Shown: positions 1-6,266 of the stretch, one piece after another
Position numbering within the stretch: the first letter of the stretch is position 1
Layout: every line of letters begins with the position of its first letter
Assembly: GCA_910585355.1 (NCBI GenBank)
Contig: CAJUDN010000035.1
Span: 1-8,726 of the forward strand
Length of the DNA stretch: 8,726 bases
Source of the DNA: an uncultured Lachnospiraceae bacterium
GTDB taxonomy: Bacteria; Bacillota_A; Clostridia; Lachnospirales; Lachnospiraceae
Direction of reading: 5' to 3'
The notes under the pieces: model-generated
Told to the model about the DNA's origin: nothing
Databases searched by the model: none
What the model saw: the letters and a program-made list of their open reading frames with translations, nothing else
Made by a program: the position numbers and the translations under genes

Positions 1-104
1 CGAAGTGGAACGCACAGCTACCAGAAAGCAATTTTCAGACACACTCTAGTGTCGATTCGCGGGGTATCGCTCAATCGCCTGATTTTGATGAGTTTGCGGC
101 GCCC
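1..104. other. Left edge, no identifiable gene
   Basis: This stretch lies downstream of the LysR gene and runs off the window. Plus-strand frames are open from the edge: frame 2 stops at the TAG at 47-49, while frames 1 and 3 run on into the LysR gene. None of the short peptides resembles a family I know. A small inverted repeat, ACACT-CT-AGTGT, sits at 41-52 over that TAG. Read on the minus strand it could be part of a weak LysR terminator, but no clear T-run follows. It may be the end of a gene or element cut by the window. Confidence 0.3.
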
Positions 105-1031
105 TTAAGGGTGTGCAAACATAGAAGTGAGCAGCGTAATATATTCCTGGCCGATCTCTGAGAACGTTTCATTTTTCCGTTTCACATATCCGAAGCACAG
201 CTCGGCGCTTCGGTCCTCGAAGGGGAGTTCAACCAGCGTGGTTTCTGAAGGCTGATAACGGGAATTATAAAGATATTTTAAGGGGCCTACGGAAAAGGCC
301 TTTCCCTGCCGCATGATGTCCTGGGCCAGAACATAATCGGGGACATCAATTAACGTATGGCAATTGATGAGGCGCTGGTAAGATTCCAGAGCCCGCAGAT
401 AGACTTCCATGGGCTTATAGAGTACGAAGGGGTACATCCGGCACATATTAAGACTCACGGAACGAATATGATCCTTTACAAAGGGATGGTTGTCTCCAAC
501 GATGATGCTGAAAGGGGAGGTCCCCAGGGGGACGAATTCCAGACCCTGGGAGGTGAAGAGCTTAAGCTGCAGCCTGCTCTGGTTTTTTACAATACCCAGG
601 ATACCGATGTCATACTGGTGAGAGGCCACGCTGCGGGGAATGTCCTCAAAGGAGACATTTTCCATCCGCATATGAATGGTCCGGTTGGAATAGATCCGGC
701 AGAGCTCAGAGAACGCCCACCGGGCGATGGTCATATGGTGGCTGCAGATATTGAACTCTTCGATAGGAGCATTGAGGCTGTTTTCGCCGATTTCCTTTAA
801 AAGCTGATACTGCTTATAGTAGGACTGGGCGAAGGCCATGAAATCCTTACCGAAGGGAGTCAGGCAGACGCCGTTGGGCGTCCGGTAAAAAATCGGCTGA
901 TGAAATTCTTCCTCCACGGCCTTTACAACCATGCTCAGATTGGGCTGCTGCATATAAAGTTTCTGGGCCGCCTTTCCGATGGAGCCGCTTTCGATGATCT
1001 CGATAATCTGTCCAATCTGTTCAATACGCAT
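105..1031 (-). CDS. LysR-type transcriptional regulator
   Basis: This encodes a 308-residue DNA-binding regulator of the usual LysR length. Residues 1-60 form the winged helix-turn-helix: an N-terminal helix with the signature SGSIGKAAQKLYMQQPNLS at about 16-34, then PIFYRTPNGVCLTPFG at 46-61, the wing typical of the family. A linker helix follows (about 62-85), and residues 93-300 are the effector-binding, periplasmic-binding-protein-like domain. The start at 1031 (MRIEQ) is chosen over one six codons upstream because GGAAGG lies about 8 nt before it and the LysR domain begins right there. The gene is downstream of and co-oriented with the M20 gene, 146 bp away. By family habit it probably controls the M20 gene and the divergent DUF1177-AroM-OPT operon, sensing a pathway metabolite. 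The inducer cannot be told. Family is certain; the target is inferred. Confidence 0.93.
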   Translation of the reverse strand: MRIEQIGQIIEIIESGSIGKAAQKLYMQQPNLSMVVKAVEEEFHQPIFYRTPNGVCLTPFGKDFMAFAQSYYKQYQLLKEIGENSLNAPIEEFNICSHHMTIARWAFSELCRIYSNRTIHMRMENVSFEDIPRSVASHQYDIGILGIVKNQSRLQLKLFTSQGLEFVPLGTSPFSIIVGDNHPFVKDHIRSVSLNMCRMYPFVLYKPMEVYLRALESYQRLINCHTLIDVPDYVLAQDIMRQGKAFSVGPLKYLYNSRYQPSETTLVELPFEDRSAELCFGYVKRKNETFSEIGQEYITLLTSMFAHP

Positions 1032-1135
1032 GGGACACCTTCCTTCCATAAAATATACTGTGGATGTTTGGAAAACGTTTCAGCCGCATTCCCATACCGC
1101 CTGCTGTTTCTCAGGACAGAAGCAAAGAGGGGAGC

Positions 1136-1170
1136 GGGGCGGGCTGTCAAAATTTGAGACAGCACGCCCC
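1136..1170 (-). terminator. Hairpin after the M20 gene
   Basis: Arms of 13 nt at 1136-1148 and 1158-1170 pair with one mismatch around a 9-nt AT-rich loop; GGGGCG and GCTGTC are the matching halves of the left arm. Read on the minus strand it begins 7 nt after the M20 stop codon, where a factor-independent terminator would be. The following minus-strand sequence is pyrimidine-rich (CTCCCCTCTTTGC) but lacks a real T-run, so it may only partly stop transcription and let some M20 message read on into LysR. Confidence 0.5.
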
Positions 1171-1177
1171 ACGGGCA

Positions 1178-2428
1178 TTATTTGCTTAAGTAGTCAAGGA
1201 TCGTACAGAGATAAACCTTTGCAATATTTACTACGTCCTTTACCTCGGCCGTCTCGTTATAGGCGTGAATGCCGGAAGCGGTGGAGGGGCCGTACTGCAG
1301 CGTTGGGATCCCGGCATAGCGGAAATATCTGGCATCGCTGCTGGCCCACTGGTAGGTGCGGGTCAGGGTGACATCCCAGATTTCCCGGACATTTTTGGCC
1401 AGAAGCTCGACGATTTCGGAGGTCCGCTTTGTGCTGTTGGGCTCTGAGCGCCAGGAGAAGGAATATTCGACATCGGATGCACCGGATTCCTGGATGATCC
1501 TGCAGATTTCCTCTTCTACAGTCTGTGTGGAAATACCGATGGGAATACGGATATCCACCTCTGCCTCCGCATAGTCTGGCACCATGTTGATCTTGGTCCC
1601 GCCGCTTATTTTTCCGATGTTGACGCTGCAGTGATTGAGCACATGAGCGGCGCCCTTTGCAGCCAGACGGCGGCGGGCATTATTTTTGGAATCTTCCATG
1701 ACAGCGGCTGTCTCGTCGTCATAGCGGGCAGGGAGTCTGCGAAGCTCCGGAAGTTTTGCGAGGACACGCATGATTTTTTCAATGGCGTTATCTCCGGCGA
1801 AGGGGGCCAGGCTTCCGTGAGCCGGCATGCCCTGGGCGGAGAGTTTTAACCAGCAGCAGCCTTTCTGACCGATCTCGCAGTTAAAGTATCCGGATGGCTC
1901 TGCGATGATACAGGCGTCGCCGGTGACAGCGCCGCTTTCAATGAGCCATTTGGTGCCCCAGGTACCGCTGACCTCCTCGTCAGGAACGATGGTGAGCATG
2001 ACCTCGCCGCCAAGTTCCGCCTGTTCGTCAGAGAGGATTGCAAGGGAAAATAAGAGTCCGGCCAGTCCGCATTTCATATCGGATGCACCGCGGCCGTAGA
2101 TGGTGCCGTCCTGGATTTTTCCGGAGAACGGATCAAAATCCCATTTTTCTAAGTTTCCCGGTGGAACCACATCAGAGTGTCCGTTCAGAATCAGGCGCCG
2201 GCCGCCCTTTTTTCCAATCGTGGCTACGATATTGGGAGTCTGGGGAGTCGGCCGCAGAACCTCATAGGAGATGTGGTGACGGTCCAGATAACCGCAGATA
2301 AAGGAGGTGACCGGCTCCATGTCTCCGGGCGGGTTGACGCTGGGAATGCGGATCAGGTCGCTGCAGAGAGATAAAAGTTCCTCCTGTCGTGCTTCGAACA
2401 GGGAGAGGAAATGGTCGTGATCAAACAT
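1178..2428 (-). CDS. M20-family metallo-deacylase/peptidase (ArgE/DapE type)
   Basis: This is a 416-residue cytosolic di-zinc hydrolase that cleaves amide bonds, related to acetylornithine deacetylase, succinyl-diaminopimelate desuccinylase and dipeptidases. All expected M20 residues are visible: GHSDVVPPG with metal ligand H84 and D86; GRGASDMKCG with bridging D117; PDEEVSGT with general base E151 and ligand E152; E177 in AEPSG; and H388 in SGIHAYNE near the C-terminus. The inserted dimerisation domain (about 190-300) carries GMPAHGS with H204, which usually completes the partner's active site. The start at 2428 has AAAGGAAG 7 nt upstream. There is no signal peptide. The gene diverges from the DUF1177-AroM-OPT operon across a repeat-rich control region, so it more likely acts on an imported peptide or N-acyl amino acid than in arginine or lysine synthesis. 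The family is sure; the exact substrate is not. Confidence 0.94.
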   Translation of the reverse strand: MFDHDHFLSLFEARQEELLSLCSDLIRIPSVNPPGDMEPVTSFICGYLDRHHISYEVLRPTPQTPNIVATIGKKGGRRLILNGHSDVVPPGNLEKWDFDPFSGKIQDGTIYGRGASDMKCGLAGLLFSLAILSDEQAELGGEVMLTIVPDEEVSGTWGTKWLIESGAVTGDACIIAEPSGYFNCEIGQKGCCWLKLSAQGMPAHGSLAPFAGDNAIEKIMRVLAKLPELRRLPARYDDETAAVMEDSKNNARRRLAAKGAAHVLNHCSVNIGKISGGTKINMVPDYAEAEVDIRIPIGISTQTVEEEICRIIQESGASDVEYSFSWRSEPNSTKRTSEIVELLAKNVREIWDVTLTRTYQWASSDARYFRYAGIPTLQYGPSTASGIHAYNETAEVKDVVNIAKVYLCTILDYLSK

Positions 2429-2460
2429 GGCAAGGCTTCCTTTCTTTTTTATTTTTGAGG

Positions 2461-2494
2461 TGATGGTGTATTCTTTTTCTATTCTACACCATCA
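2461..2494. repeat. Perfect 10-bp inverted repeat near the M20 start
   Basis: TGATGGTGTA (2461-2470) and TACACCATCA (2485-2494) are exact reverse complements separated by 14 pyrimidine-rich bases. It lies 33 bp before the M20 start codon, between the ribosome site and the proposed promoter. It could be an operator at the transcription start or a 5' leader hairpin. Confidence 0.7.
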
Positions 2495-2497
2495 TAC

Positions 2498-2526
2498 AGT
2501 ACATTTTGTAGGCGGTGTTTTGCCAA
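2498..2526 (-). promoter_or_regulatory. Possible promoter of the M20 gene
   Basis: Read on the minus strand, TTGGCA (2526-2521, 5 of 6 to the -35 consensus) is followed after 17 bp by TGTACT (2503-2498, 4 of 6 to the -10 consensus). Transcription would begin near 2491, inside the 2461-2494 repeat. A competing -10, TATGAT (2496-2491), is better by itself but has no matching -35. Tentative. Confidence 0.35.
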
Positions 2527-2549
2527 AATTTCAGGACTTTTTTTGGCAA
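2520..2549. repeat. Perfect 9-bp inverted repeat over the M20 -35 box
   Basis: TTGCCAAAA (2520-2528) and TTTTGGCAA (2541-2549) are exact reverse complements separated by 12 bases. The left arm contains the proposed M20 -35 hexamer, which is where an activator or repressor site would sit. GTACATT at 2499-2505 and AATGTAC at 2551-2557 form an additional outer, off-centre repeat. Confidence 0.65.
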
Positions 2550-2605
2550 TAATGTACAGAAATCTTTGGCTGCTTTGCAGTTAACAGAAAGATATAGAAA
2601 AAAAT

Positions 2606-2619
2606 CCGGAAATTTCCGG
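2606..2619. repeat. Perfect 14-bp palindrome
   Basis: CCGGAAATTTCCGG reads the same on both strands with no spacer and sits in A-rich flanks in the middle of the divergent region. A perfect palindrome of this length is typical of a dimeric regulator's operator. It is centred at 2612.5, 33 bp from the centre of the next palindrome. Confidence 0.75.
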
Positions 2620-2637
2620 TAATCTGATTTTTAAAAG

Positions 2638-2653
2638 ATATGACCGGTCATAT
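2638..2653. repeat. Perfect 16-bp palindrome
   Basis: ATATGACCGGTCATAT reads the same on both strands. It shares a central CCGG step with the flanking halves of the 14-bp palindrome 33 bp to its left, but its arms differ. Its position midway between the two transcription units fits a shared operator, though the protein that binds it cannot be named. Confidence 0.75.
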
Positions 2654-2749
2654 GAGGGAATTGACGGAAAACAGAAAGCTGTCCGTTGCCTTTTGAGCCG
2701 GTGGGGAAAATGACGCGTCTGAATATATGAAAACCAATATATTTTTTTA

Positions 2750-2783
2750 TATTATACAAGGGACTTGCACACATTGTATAATA
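2750..2783. repeat. Perfect 10-bp inverted repeat overlapping the operon -10 box
   Basis: TATTATACAA (2750-2759) and TTGTATAATA (2774-2783) are exact reverse complements with a 14-bp spacer. The right arm contains the plus-strand TATAAT. By symmetry the left arm contains a minus-strand TATAAT. A protein bound here would cover the core promoter of the DUF1177 operon. The arms lie two to three helical turns apart, as for a dimeric regulator. Confidence 0.7.
2777..2782 (+). promoter_or_regulatory. -10 box of the DUF1177-AroM-OPT operon
   Basis: TATAAT matches the vegetative -10 consensus exactly, 64 bp before the DUF1177 start codon. Nothing at 16-18 bp upstream resembles TTGACA (ATACAA at 17 bp). 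A perfect -10 with no -35 is the usual look of an activator-dependent promoter. Transcription would start near 2789, giving a leader of roughly 57 nt. Confidence 0.5.
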
Positions 2784-2846
2784 AACATATCAAGAACGGT
2801 GACAAAAATAGTTAAAACCACTAAATACATAAGGAGGGAAACAAGG

Positions 2847-3791
2847 ATGCTGTTGAAAGAAATTCTGGAAGTTTACGGACTTTTGGATCATGCACATGCC
2901 AATGGAAAAGCGGTGGAGGAATATCTGCACGGAATCCGAGGCGACGCAGAGGTGGAAGTGGTTCCGATCACATCTGAAAAGGGTTCCACAGATCTGGTAC
3001 GGATTCTTGTGAAAGGACGAGATGGAAGAAGCGCCGGAGGGAACGCGCCCACAATCGGCCTTATGGGATGGCTTGGCGGCATTGGCGCCAGACCGGGCGC
3101 CGTCGGTTATGTTTCCGATGGAGACGGCGCGCTGGTGGCGCTTTCTATCGCAGCGAAGCTTCTGGATATGCAGAATAAGGACGATTTCCTGGAGGGTGAT
3201 GTTTATCTGGCCACGCACATCTGTCCCAATGCGCCGACCAGGCCTCATGATCCGGTACCGCTGATGGATTCCGAACCATTCAGGGAAAAGGTAAAGCAGG
3301 AGGCTTTCTTAAAGGCGGAACATCTGGACGCTCTGATGTCCTGTGATACCACCAAGGGAAACCGGATTATCAATACCCACGGCTTTGCAATTTCTCCCAC
3401 TGTAAAAGAAGGGTATATTTTAAAGGTAAGCAAGGACCTGCTGGATATCTATCAGAATACGGTGGGAGACTTACCGCATGTATTTGCTGTTACCAATCAG
3501 GATATTACGCCCTATGGCAACGGTATCGATCACTTAAACGGCATCATGCAGCCCAGCACCATGACGTCTGCCCCCACAGTGGGAGTCGCAATTACGACAG
3601 TTGCAGCGGTTCCCGGCTGTGCCACAGGCGCGACGCATTTTGCGGATGTGGAATCGGCAGCGCGCTTTATGCTGGAGACCGCAAAGGGCTTTGGCGCAGG
3701 GAAGGTGCAGTTTTATGATGAAGCAGAATACCAGAAAATTCTTCATCGGTACGGTTCCTTAAAGCATCTGCAGACGCAGGGCAGAGAGTAG
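2847..3791 (+). CDS. DUF1177 family protein
   Basis: This 314-residue soluble protein opens with MLLKEILEVYGLLD and matches my memory of the DUF1177 family, whose biochemical role is not established. The start at 2847 is set by AAGGAGG (2831-2837), 9 nt upstream; the 40-codon upstream extension is AT-rich, promoter-bearing DNA and is rejected. Possible ligand-binding residues are D91 and D93 in SDGDGA, H124 in THICPNAP, H134, D168, H179, D219 and H264. The order strand (TIGLMGW, 69-75), D-G-D-G followed by a long helix (91-108), then strand and H-x-C-P (118-129) recalls zinc aminopeptidases of the M20/M28/M42 fold; this is my inference. It is the first gene of the operon, 8 nt from AroM. A hydrolase or amino-acid-processing role is plausible but unproven. 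Confidence 0.85.
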   Translation: MLLKEILEVYGLLDHAHANGKAVEEYLHGIRGDAEVEVVPITSEKGSTDLVRILVKGRDGRSAGGNAPTIGLMGWLGGIGARPGAVGYVSDGDGALVALSIAAKLLDMQNKDDFLEGDVYLATHICPNAPTRPHDPVPLMDSEPFREKVKQEAFLKAEHLDALMSCDTTKGNRIINTHGFAISPTVKEGYILKVSKDLLDIYQNTVGDLPHVFAVTNQDITPYGNGIDHLNGIMQPSTMTSAPTVGVAITTVAAVPGCATGATHFADVESAARFMLETAKGFGAGKVQFYDEAEYQKILHRYGSLKHLQTQGRE

Positions 3792-3799
3792 AGGCGCCC

Positions 3800-4489
3800 A
3801 TGGAAAAGCTGAGAATTGGTGCGGTGACGGTGGGACAGTCTCCCAGGACGGATATCATGGCCGATGCACAGAGGTTCTTTTATGACCAGGTGGATATTAT
3901 CGAATTCGGCGCTCTGGACCGGTATTCCCTGACAGAGGCAGAGGCGCTTCTTCCTGTGCCGGGTGATTATCAGCTGACAAGCCGGTTAAGGAATGGGAAG
4001 GAAGTGAAAATTTCCAGGAGCCAGGTCATCGGGGAACTGAAGCGGGGCATTTCCTCGCTGGAGGAACAGGGCGTGACGCTGATTATGGTGCTTTGTACGG
4101 GACAGCTGGAAGGGCTTTGCGGGACCGTGCCGATTCTGGAACCGAATCTTTTAGTGAAAAAAGCGGTAGTGCAGATGACGAAGAAACAGCATATCCTTAC
4201 GCTGTCGCCGTCAGAACAGCAGATTCTGCAGAGTGAACGGCGGTGGAAGGAGAGCTTCCCGGACTTATCCTTTACCAGCTTTGGCTTATCCCCGTACAGC
4301 TCTTCGGTACAGTTTGAATCGGTTCTGGAGAAAATAGAACAGATTCAGGATGCGGATCTTTTAATTATGGACTGTCTGGGTTTTTCCTTTGAGATGTATG
4401 ACCGTCTGCGAAAGGCCACAGAAAAAAAGGTTCTGCTTCCCCGCCGCCTCTTATTTGAAACTGCGGCAGAGCTTCTTGGGATTCGGTAA
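3800..4489 (+). CDS. AroM family protein
   Basis: This 229-residue cytosolic protein is related to E. coli AroM, whose gene lies beside aroL but whose activity is unknown. Family marks are IGAVTVGQSPR (6-16), EFGALDRYS (35-43), ISRSQV (71-76), VLCTGQ (97-102) and the strongly conserved MDCLGF (190-195). C99 and C192 each end a hydrophobic strand, about 90 residues apart, as do the two catalytic cysteines of Asp/Glu racemases, and size and layout fit that fold. An amino-acid racemase or isomerase-like role is inferred. The gene starts 8 nt after the DUF1177 stop; its ribosome site GAGG (3791-3794) overlaps that stop, so translation is probably coupled. It lies far from any aromatic-synthesis gene, so I withhold the symbol aroM. 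Confidence 0.85.
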   Translation: MEKLRIGAVTVGQSPRTDIMADAQRFFYDQVDIIEFGALDRYSLTEAEALLPVPGDYQLTSRLRNGKEVKISRSQVIGELKRGISSLEEQGVTLIMVLCTGQLEGLCGTVPILEPNLLVKKAVVQMTKKQHILTLSPSEQQILQSERRWKESFPDLSFTSFGLSPYSSSVQFESVLEKIEQIQDADLLIMDCLGFSFEMYDRLRKATEKKVLLPRRLLFETAAELLGIR

Positions 4490-4519
4490 CGGAGCCCAAA
4501 AAGGAAAGAGAAAAGTAAA

Positions 4520-4535
4520 AGGAGGAAACATGATG
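4520..4535 (+). promoter_or_regulatory. Ribosome site and twin start codons of the OPT gene
   Basis: AGGAGG at 4520-4525 is followed by two adjacent in-frame ATGs at 4530 and 4533, spaced 4 and 7 nt away. The second has the better spacing and may be the codon mostly used; the proteins would differ by one methionine. Confidence 0.7.
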
Positions 4536-6230
4536 AACGTGAATGAGACGAAACCAACCGCTGTGGCGGAAGAACCCGTTATGATTACCATGGAAACCGG
4601 AAAATCCGTTGATGTGCGAACTTTAAAATCCGAAGACCATGTAAAAGCACTGGACCCGTCTACGTTAGTGGTTACGGCCCTGGCCGCCTGCCTGGGCGCA
4701 ATCATTGGCCTGGAGTTAATCACCCGTGTGGGCGTGACCCAGAATACGTCCATTACCGGCGCACTTTTAGCGGTGATTTTGAGCCTGATCCCTGCAAGAG
4801 TGTTTGCGAAATTTAAAAACATTCATGCCCAGAACCTGGTACAGACGTCCATTTCCGGCGCGACCTACGCGGCGGCAAATGCCATGATCCTGCCAATTGG
4901 AATCCCGGTTCTGATGGGAAGAAGCGATCTGCTGTTCCCGGTTCTGATTGGCGTGACCCTGGCAACAGTCGTAGATGGATTCCTGATTTACAGGGTATTC
5001 GATTCTCCGATGTTTGTGGCCACCAACCCGTTCCCCTCCGGTATTGCCACATCCGAGACAATCCTGGCGCTGGCAAACCGCGGAAAACGTTCCCTGCTCT
5101 TATTTGTGGGCATGGGCGCCGGTGCAGTCGGCAAGGCTTTCGGTATTCCGATGGATTTATTTGGCGTATCCTGGTTTGGAAACATCGTTGCGATGACAGC
5201 GTTTGCCATCGGAAGCCTGATTAAGGGCAGCGTTATCCCGGCATGGACGGCGGCAGTGAGCGTTGATGGGGCAGCTCCTGTTATGATCACATATCTGCCT
5301 CACGGCATCATGATCGGCGCCGGCGTGGTATCGTTAGTACAGGCAGGACTCATGCTTTCAAAAAGAAGCGGAAAACTTGAGAAGGTCAATGCAGAGAATT
5401 GTTCCGTTGATATGGACAGCATGAGAAAATCCCTGGTATTTGGCTTTTGTGCATACCTGGCTATTGCCCTCTTACTGGCGCTGGTGACCGGTATTGTAAC
5501 GGATATGAGCATGGTTCAGCTGCTTATCTGGATCGTGTTTGCTGCTTTTGCAGCCATTGCTTCTGAGCTGGTAGTCGGCCTTTCCGCCATGCATTCCGGA
5601 TGGTTTCCGGCAATGGCGACGGCCCTTATTTTCCTGATGATCGGTATCATGATGGGCTTTCCGCCGCTGGCGCTGGGCGTTCTTGTGGCTTACACGGCAG
5701 CGACCGGCCCGGCATTTACAGATATGGCCACCGACTTAAAGGCAGGCTGGATTCTCCGCGGCCGCGGCGTAAACAGAGAGTTTGAATTAGCAGGACGGAA
5801 ACAGCAGTTCATCAGTGAGATGGTAGGTTACGGCGTAGCGTTTGTGATTGTTGCATTGATGGCGAACACCTATTTCAGCCAGGATCTTTTCGTACCAACT
5901 GCGAGAACCTATATCGCTACCATCGAGGCCGGTGCAAATCTGGAAATCGCAAAATGGCTTTTGATCTGGGCGATCCCCGGCGCGATTATTCAGCTTTTAG
6001 GCGGCCACCGTCAGCTGGGAATTCTGTTTGCAACAGGTCTTTTAATTGGAAATACTTTAAATGGTATGACGGTACTGGTTGCTCTGGCAATCCGTGCAGC
6101 AGCCCTGCGGTGGAAGAAGAAGCAGGCCCAGGATCTTCTTTATATCCTTGGCGCCGGATGTATTGCAGGCTCTGCGCTTTATAGCTTCTTTACCTCTACG
6201 CTGAAGCTTGTGAATGTGAGAAAGAAATAA
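4530..6230 (+). CDS. OPT-family transporter (peptide or chelate uptake)
   Basis: This 566-residue integral membrane protein has about 40 polar N-terminal residues followed by some 14 or more hydrophobic segments between 43 and 560. Family marks include the loop NPFPSGIATSE at 166-176, the HSGWFPA segment at 355-361, ATGPAFTDMATDLKAGWI at 391-408 and GGHRQLGILFATGLLIG at 491-507. OPT proteins carry oligopeptides, glutathione-like compounds or metal chelates, generally by proton symport. With an M20 hydrolase and two amino-acid-type enzymes nearby, a small peptide or modified amino acid is the likelier cargo. It is the last gene of the operon, 40 nt after AroM. The start follows AGGAGG; a longer frame reaching back into AroM is rejected. 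Its stop is 14 bp from the converging AraC gene. Family is clear; substrate is inferred. Confidence 0.92.
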   Translation: MMNVNETKPTAVAEEPVMITMETGKSVDVRTLKSEDHVKALDPSTLVVTALAACLGAIIGLELITRVGVTQNTSITGALLAVILSLIPARVFAKFKNIHAQNLVQTSISGATYAAANAMILPIGIPVLMGRSDLLFPVLIGVTLATVVDGFLIYRVFDSPMFVATNPFPSGIATSETILALANRGKRSLLLFVGMGAGAVGKAFGIPMDLFGVSWFGNIVAMTAFAIGSLIKGSVIPAWTAAVSVDGAAPVMITYLPHGIMIGAGVVSLVQAGLMLSKRSGKLEKVNAENCSVDMDSMRKSLVFGFCAYLAIALLLALVTGIVTDMSMVQLLIWIVFAAFAAIASELVVGLSAMHSGWFPAMATALIFLMIGIMMGFPPLALGVLVAYTAATGPAFTDMATDLKAGWILRGRGVNREFELAGRKQQFISEMVGYGVAFVIVALMANTYFSQDLFVPTARTYIATIEAGANLEIAKWLLIWAIPGAIIQLLGGHRQLGILFATGLLIGNTLNGMTVLVALAIRAAALRWKKKQAQDLLYILGAGCIAGSALYSFFTSTLKLVNVRKK

Positions 6231-6243
6231 GGATAAAGGAAAC

Positions 6244-6266
6244 TTTACACTGTTACGCAGTGAAAA
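6244..6266. terminator. Possible two-way terminator between OPT and AraC genes
   Basis: CACTG (6248-6252) and CAGTG (6258-6262) pair around a 5-nt loop, and TTT/AAA outside an A-A mismatch lengthens the stem. On the minus strand the hairpin is followed by T-rich sequence (AAGTTTCCTTTATCC), fitting the end of the AraC transcript. On the plus strand it is followed by TCAATTTT, a weak tail for the OPT operon. It overlaps the last AraC codons. Confidence 0.4.

Larger units (their letters stand above)
2429..2846. promoter_or_regulatory. 418-bp divergent control region
   Basis: No gene is seen between the divergent M20 and DUF1177 starts. The region is AT-rich and dense in inverted repeats: 2461-2494, 2520-2549, 2606-2619, 2638-2653 and 2750-2783, with smaller ones at 2664-2686 (ACGGA/TCCGT) and 2712-2719 (GACGCGTC). 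It is long for a pair of simple promoters, suggesting several protein-binding sites serving both directions. The LysR regulator encoded nearby is the prime candidate. An in-frame upstream ATG at 2727 does not look like a real DUF1177 start. Confidence 0.75.

Noticed and set aside
357..800. 147-codon plus-strand open frame inside the LysR gene
   Set aside because: It is antisense to a clear LysR gene, has no ribosome site and no family resemblance; it is a shadow frame.
1058..1078. Catabolite-repression (cre)-like sequence around AAAACGTTTC upstream of LysR
   Set aside because: Aligned on its central CG, only the left half fits the CcpA consensus and the right half fails at three fixed positions.
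2765..2780. Sigma-54-type promoter at TTGCACACATTG
   Set aside because: The GG/GC spacing does not match the -24/-12 pattern; the TATAAT there is better explained by the vegetative sigma factor.
2727..2846. Forty-codon N-terminal extension of the DUF1177 gene
   Set aside because: It is AT-rich, contains the promoter -10 and inverted repeat, and has no ribosome site at 2727. The AAGGAGG at 2831 points to 2847.
2790..3248. 152-codon minus-strand open frame over the DUF1177 gene
   Set aside because: It is antisense to a well-supported gene with a strong ribosome site, and its peptide is Arg/Ser/Pro/Cys-rich and low in family character.
4389..4529. N-terminal extension of the OPT gene overlapping AroM
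   Set aside because: It lies in another frame of AroM, encodes a non-membrane, non-family peptide, and the AGGAGG at 4520 sets the start at 4530/4533.
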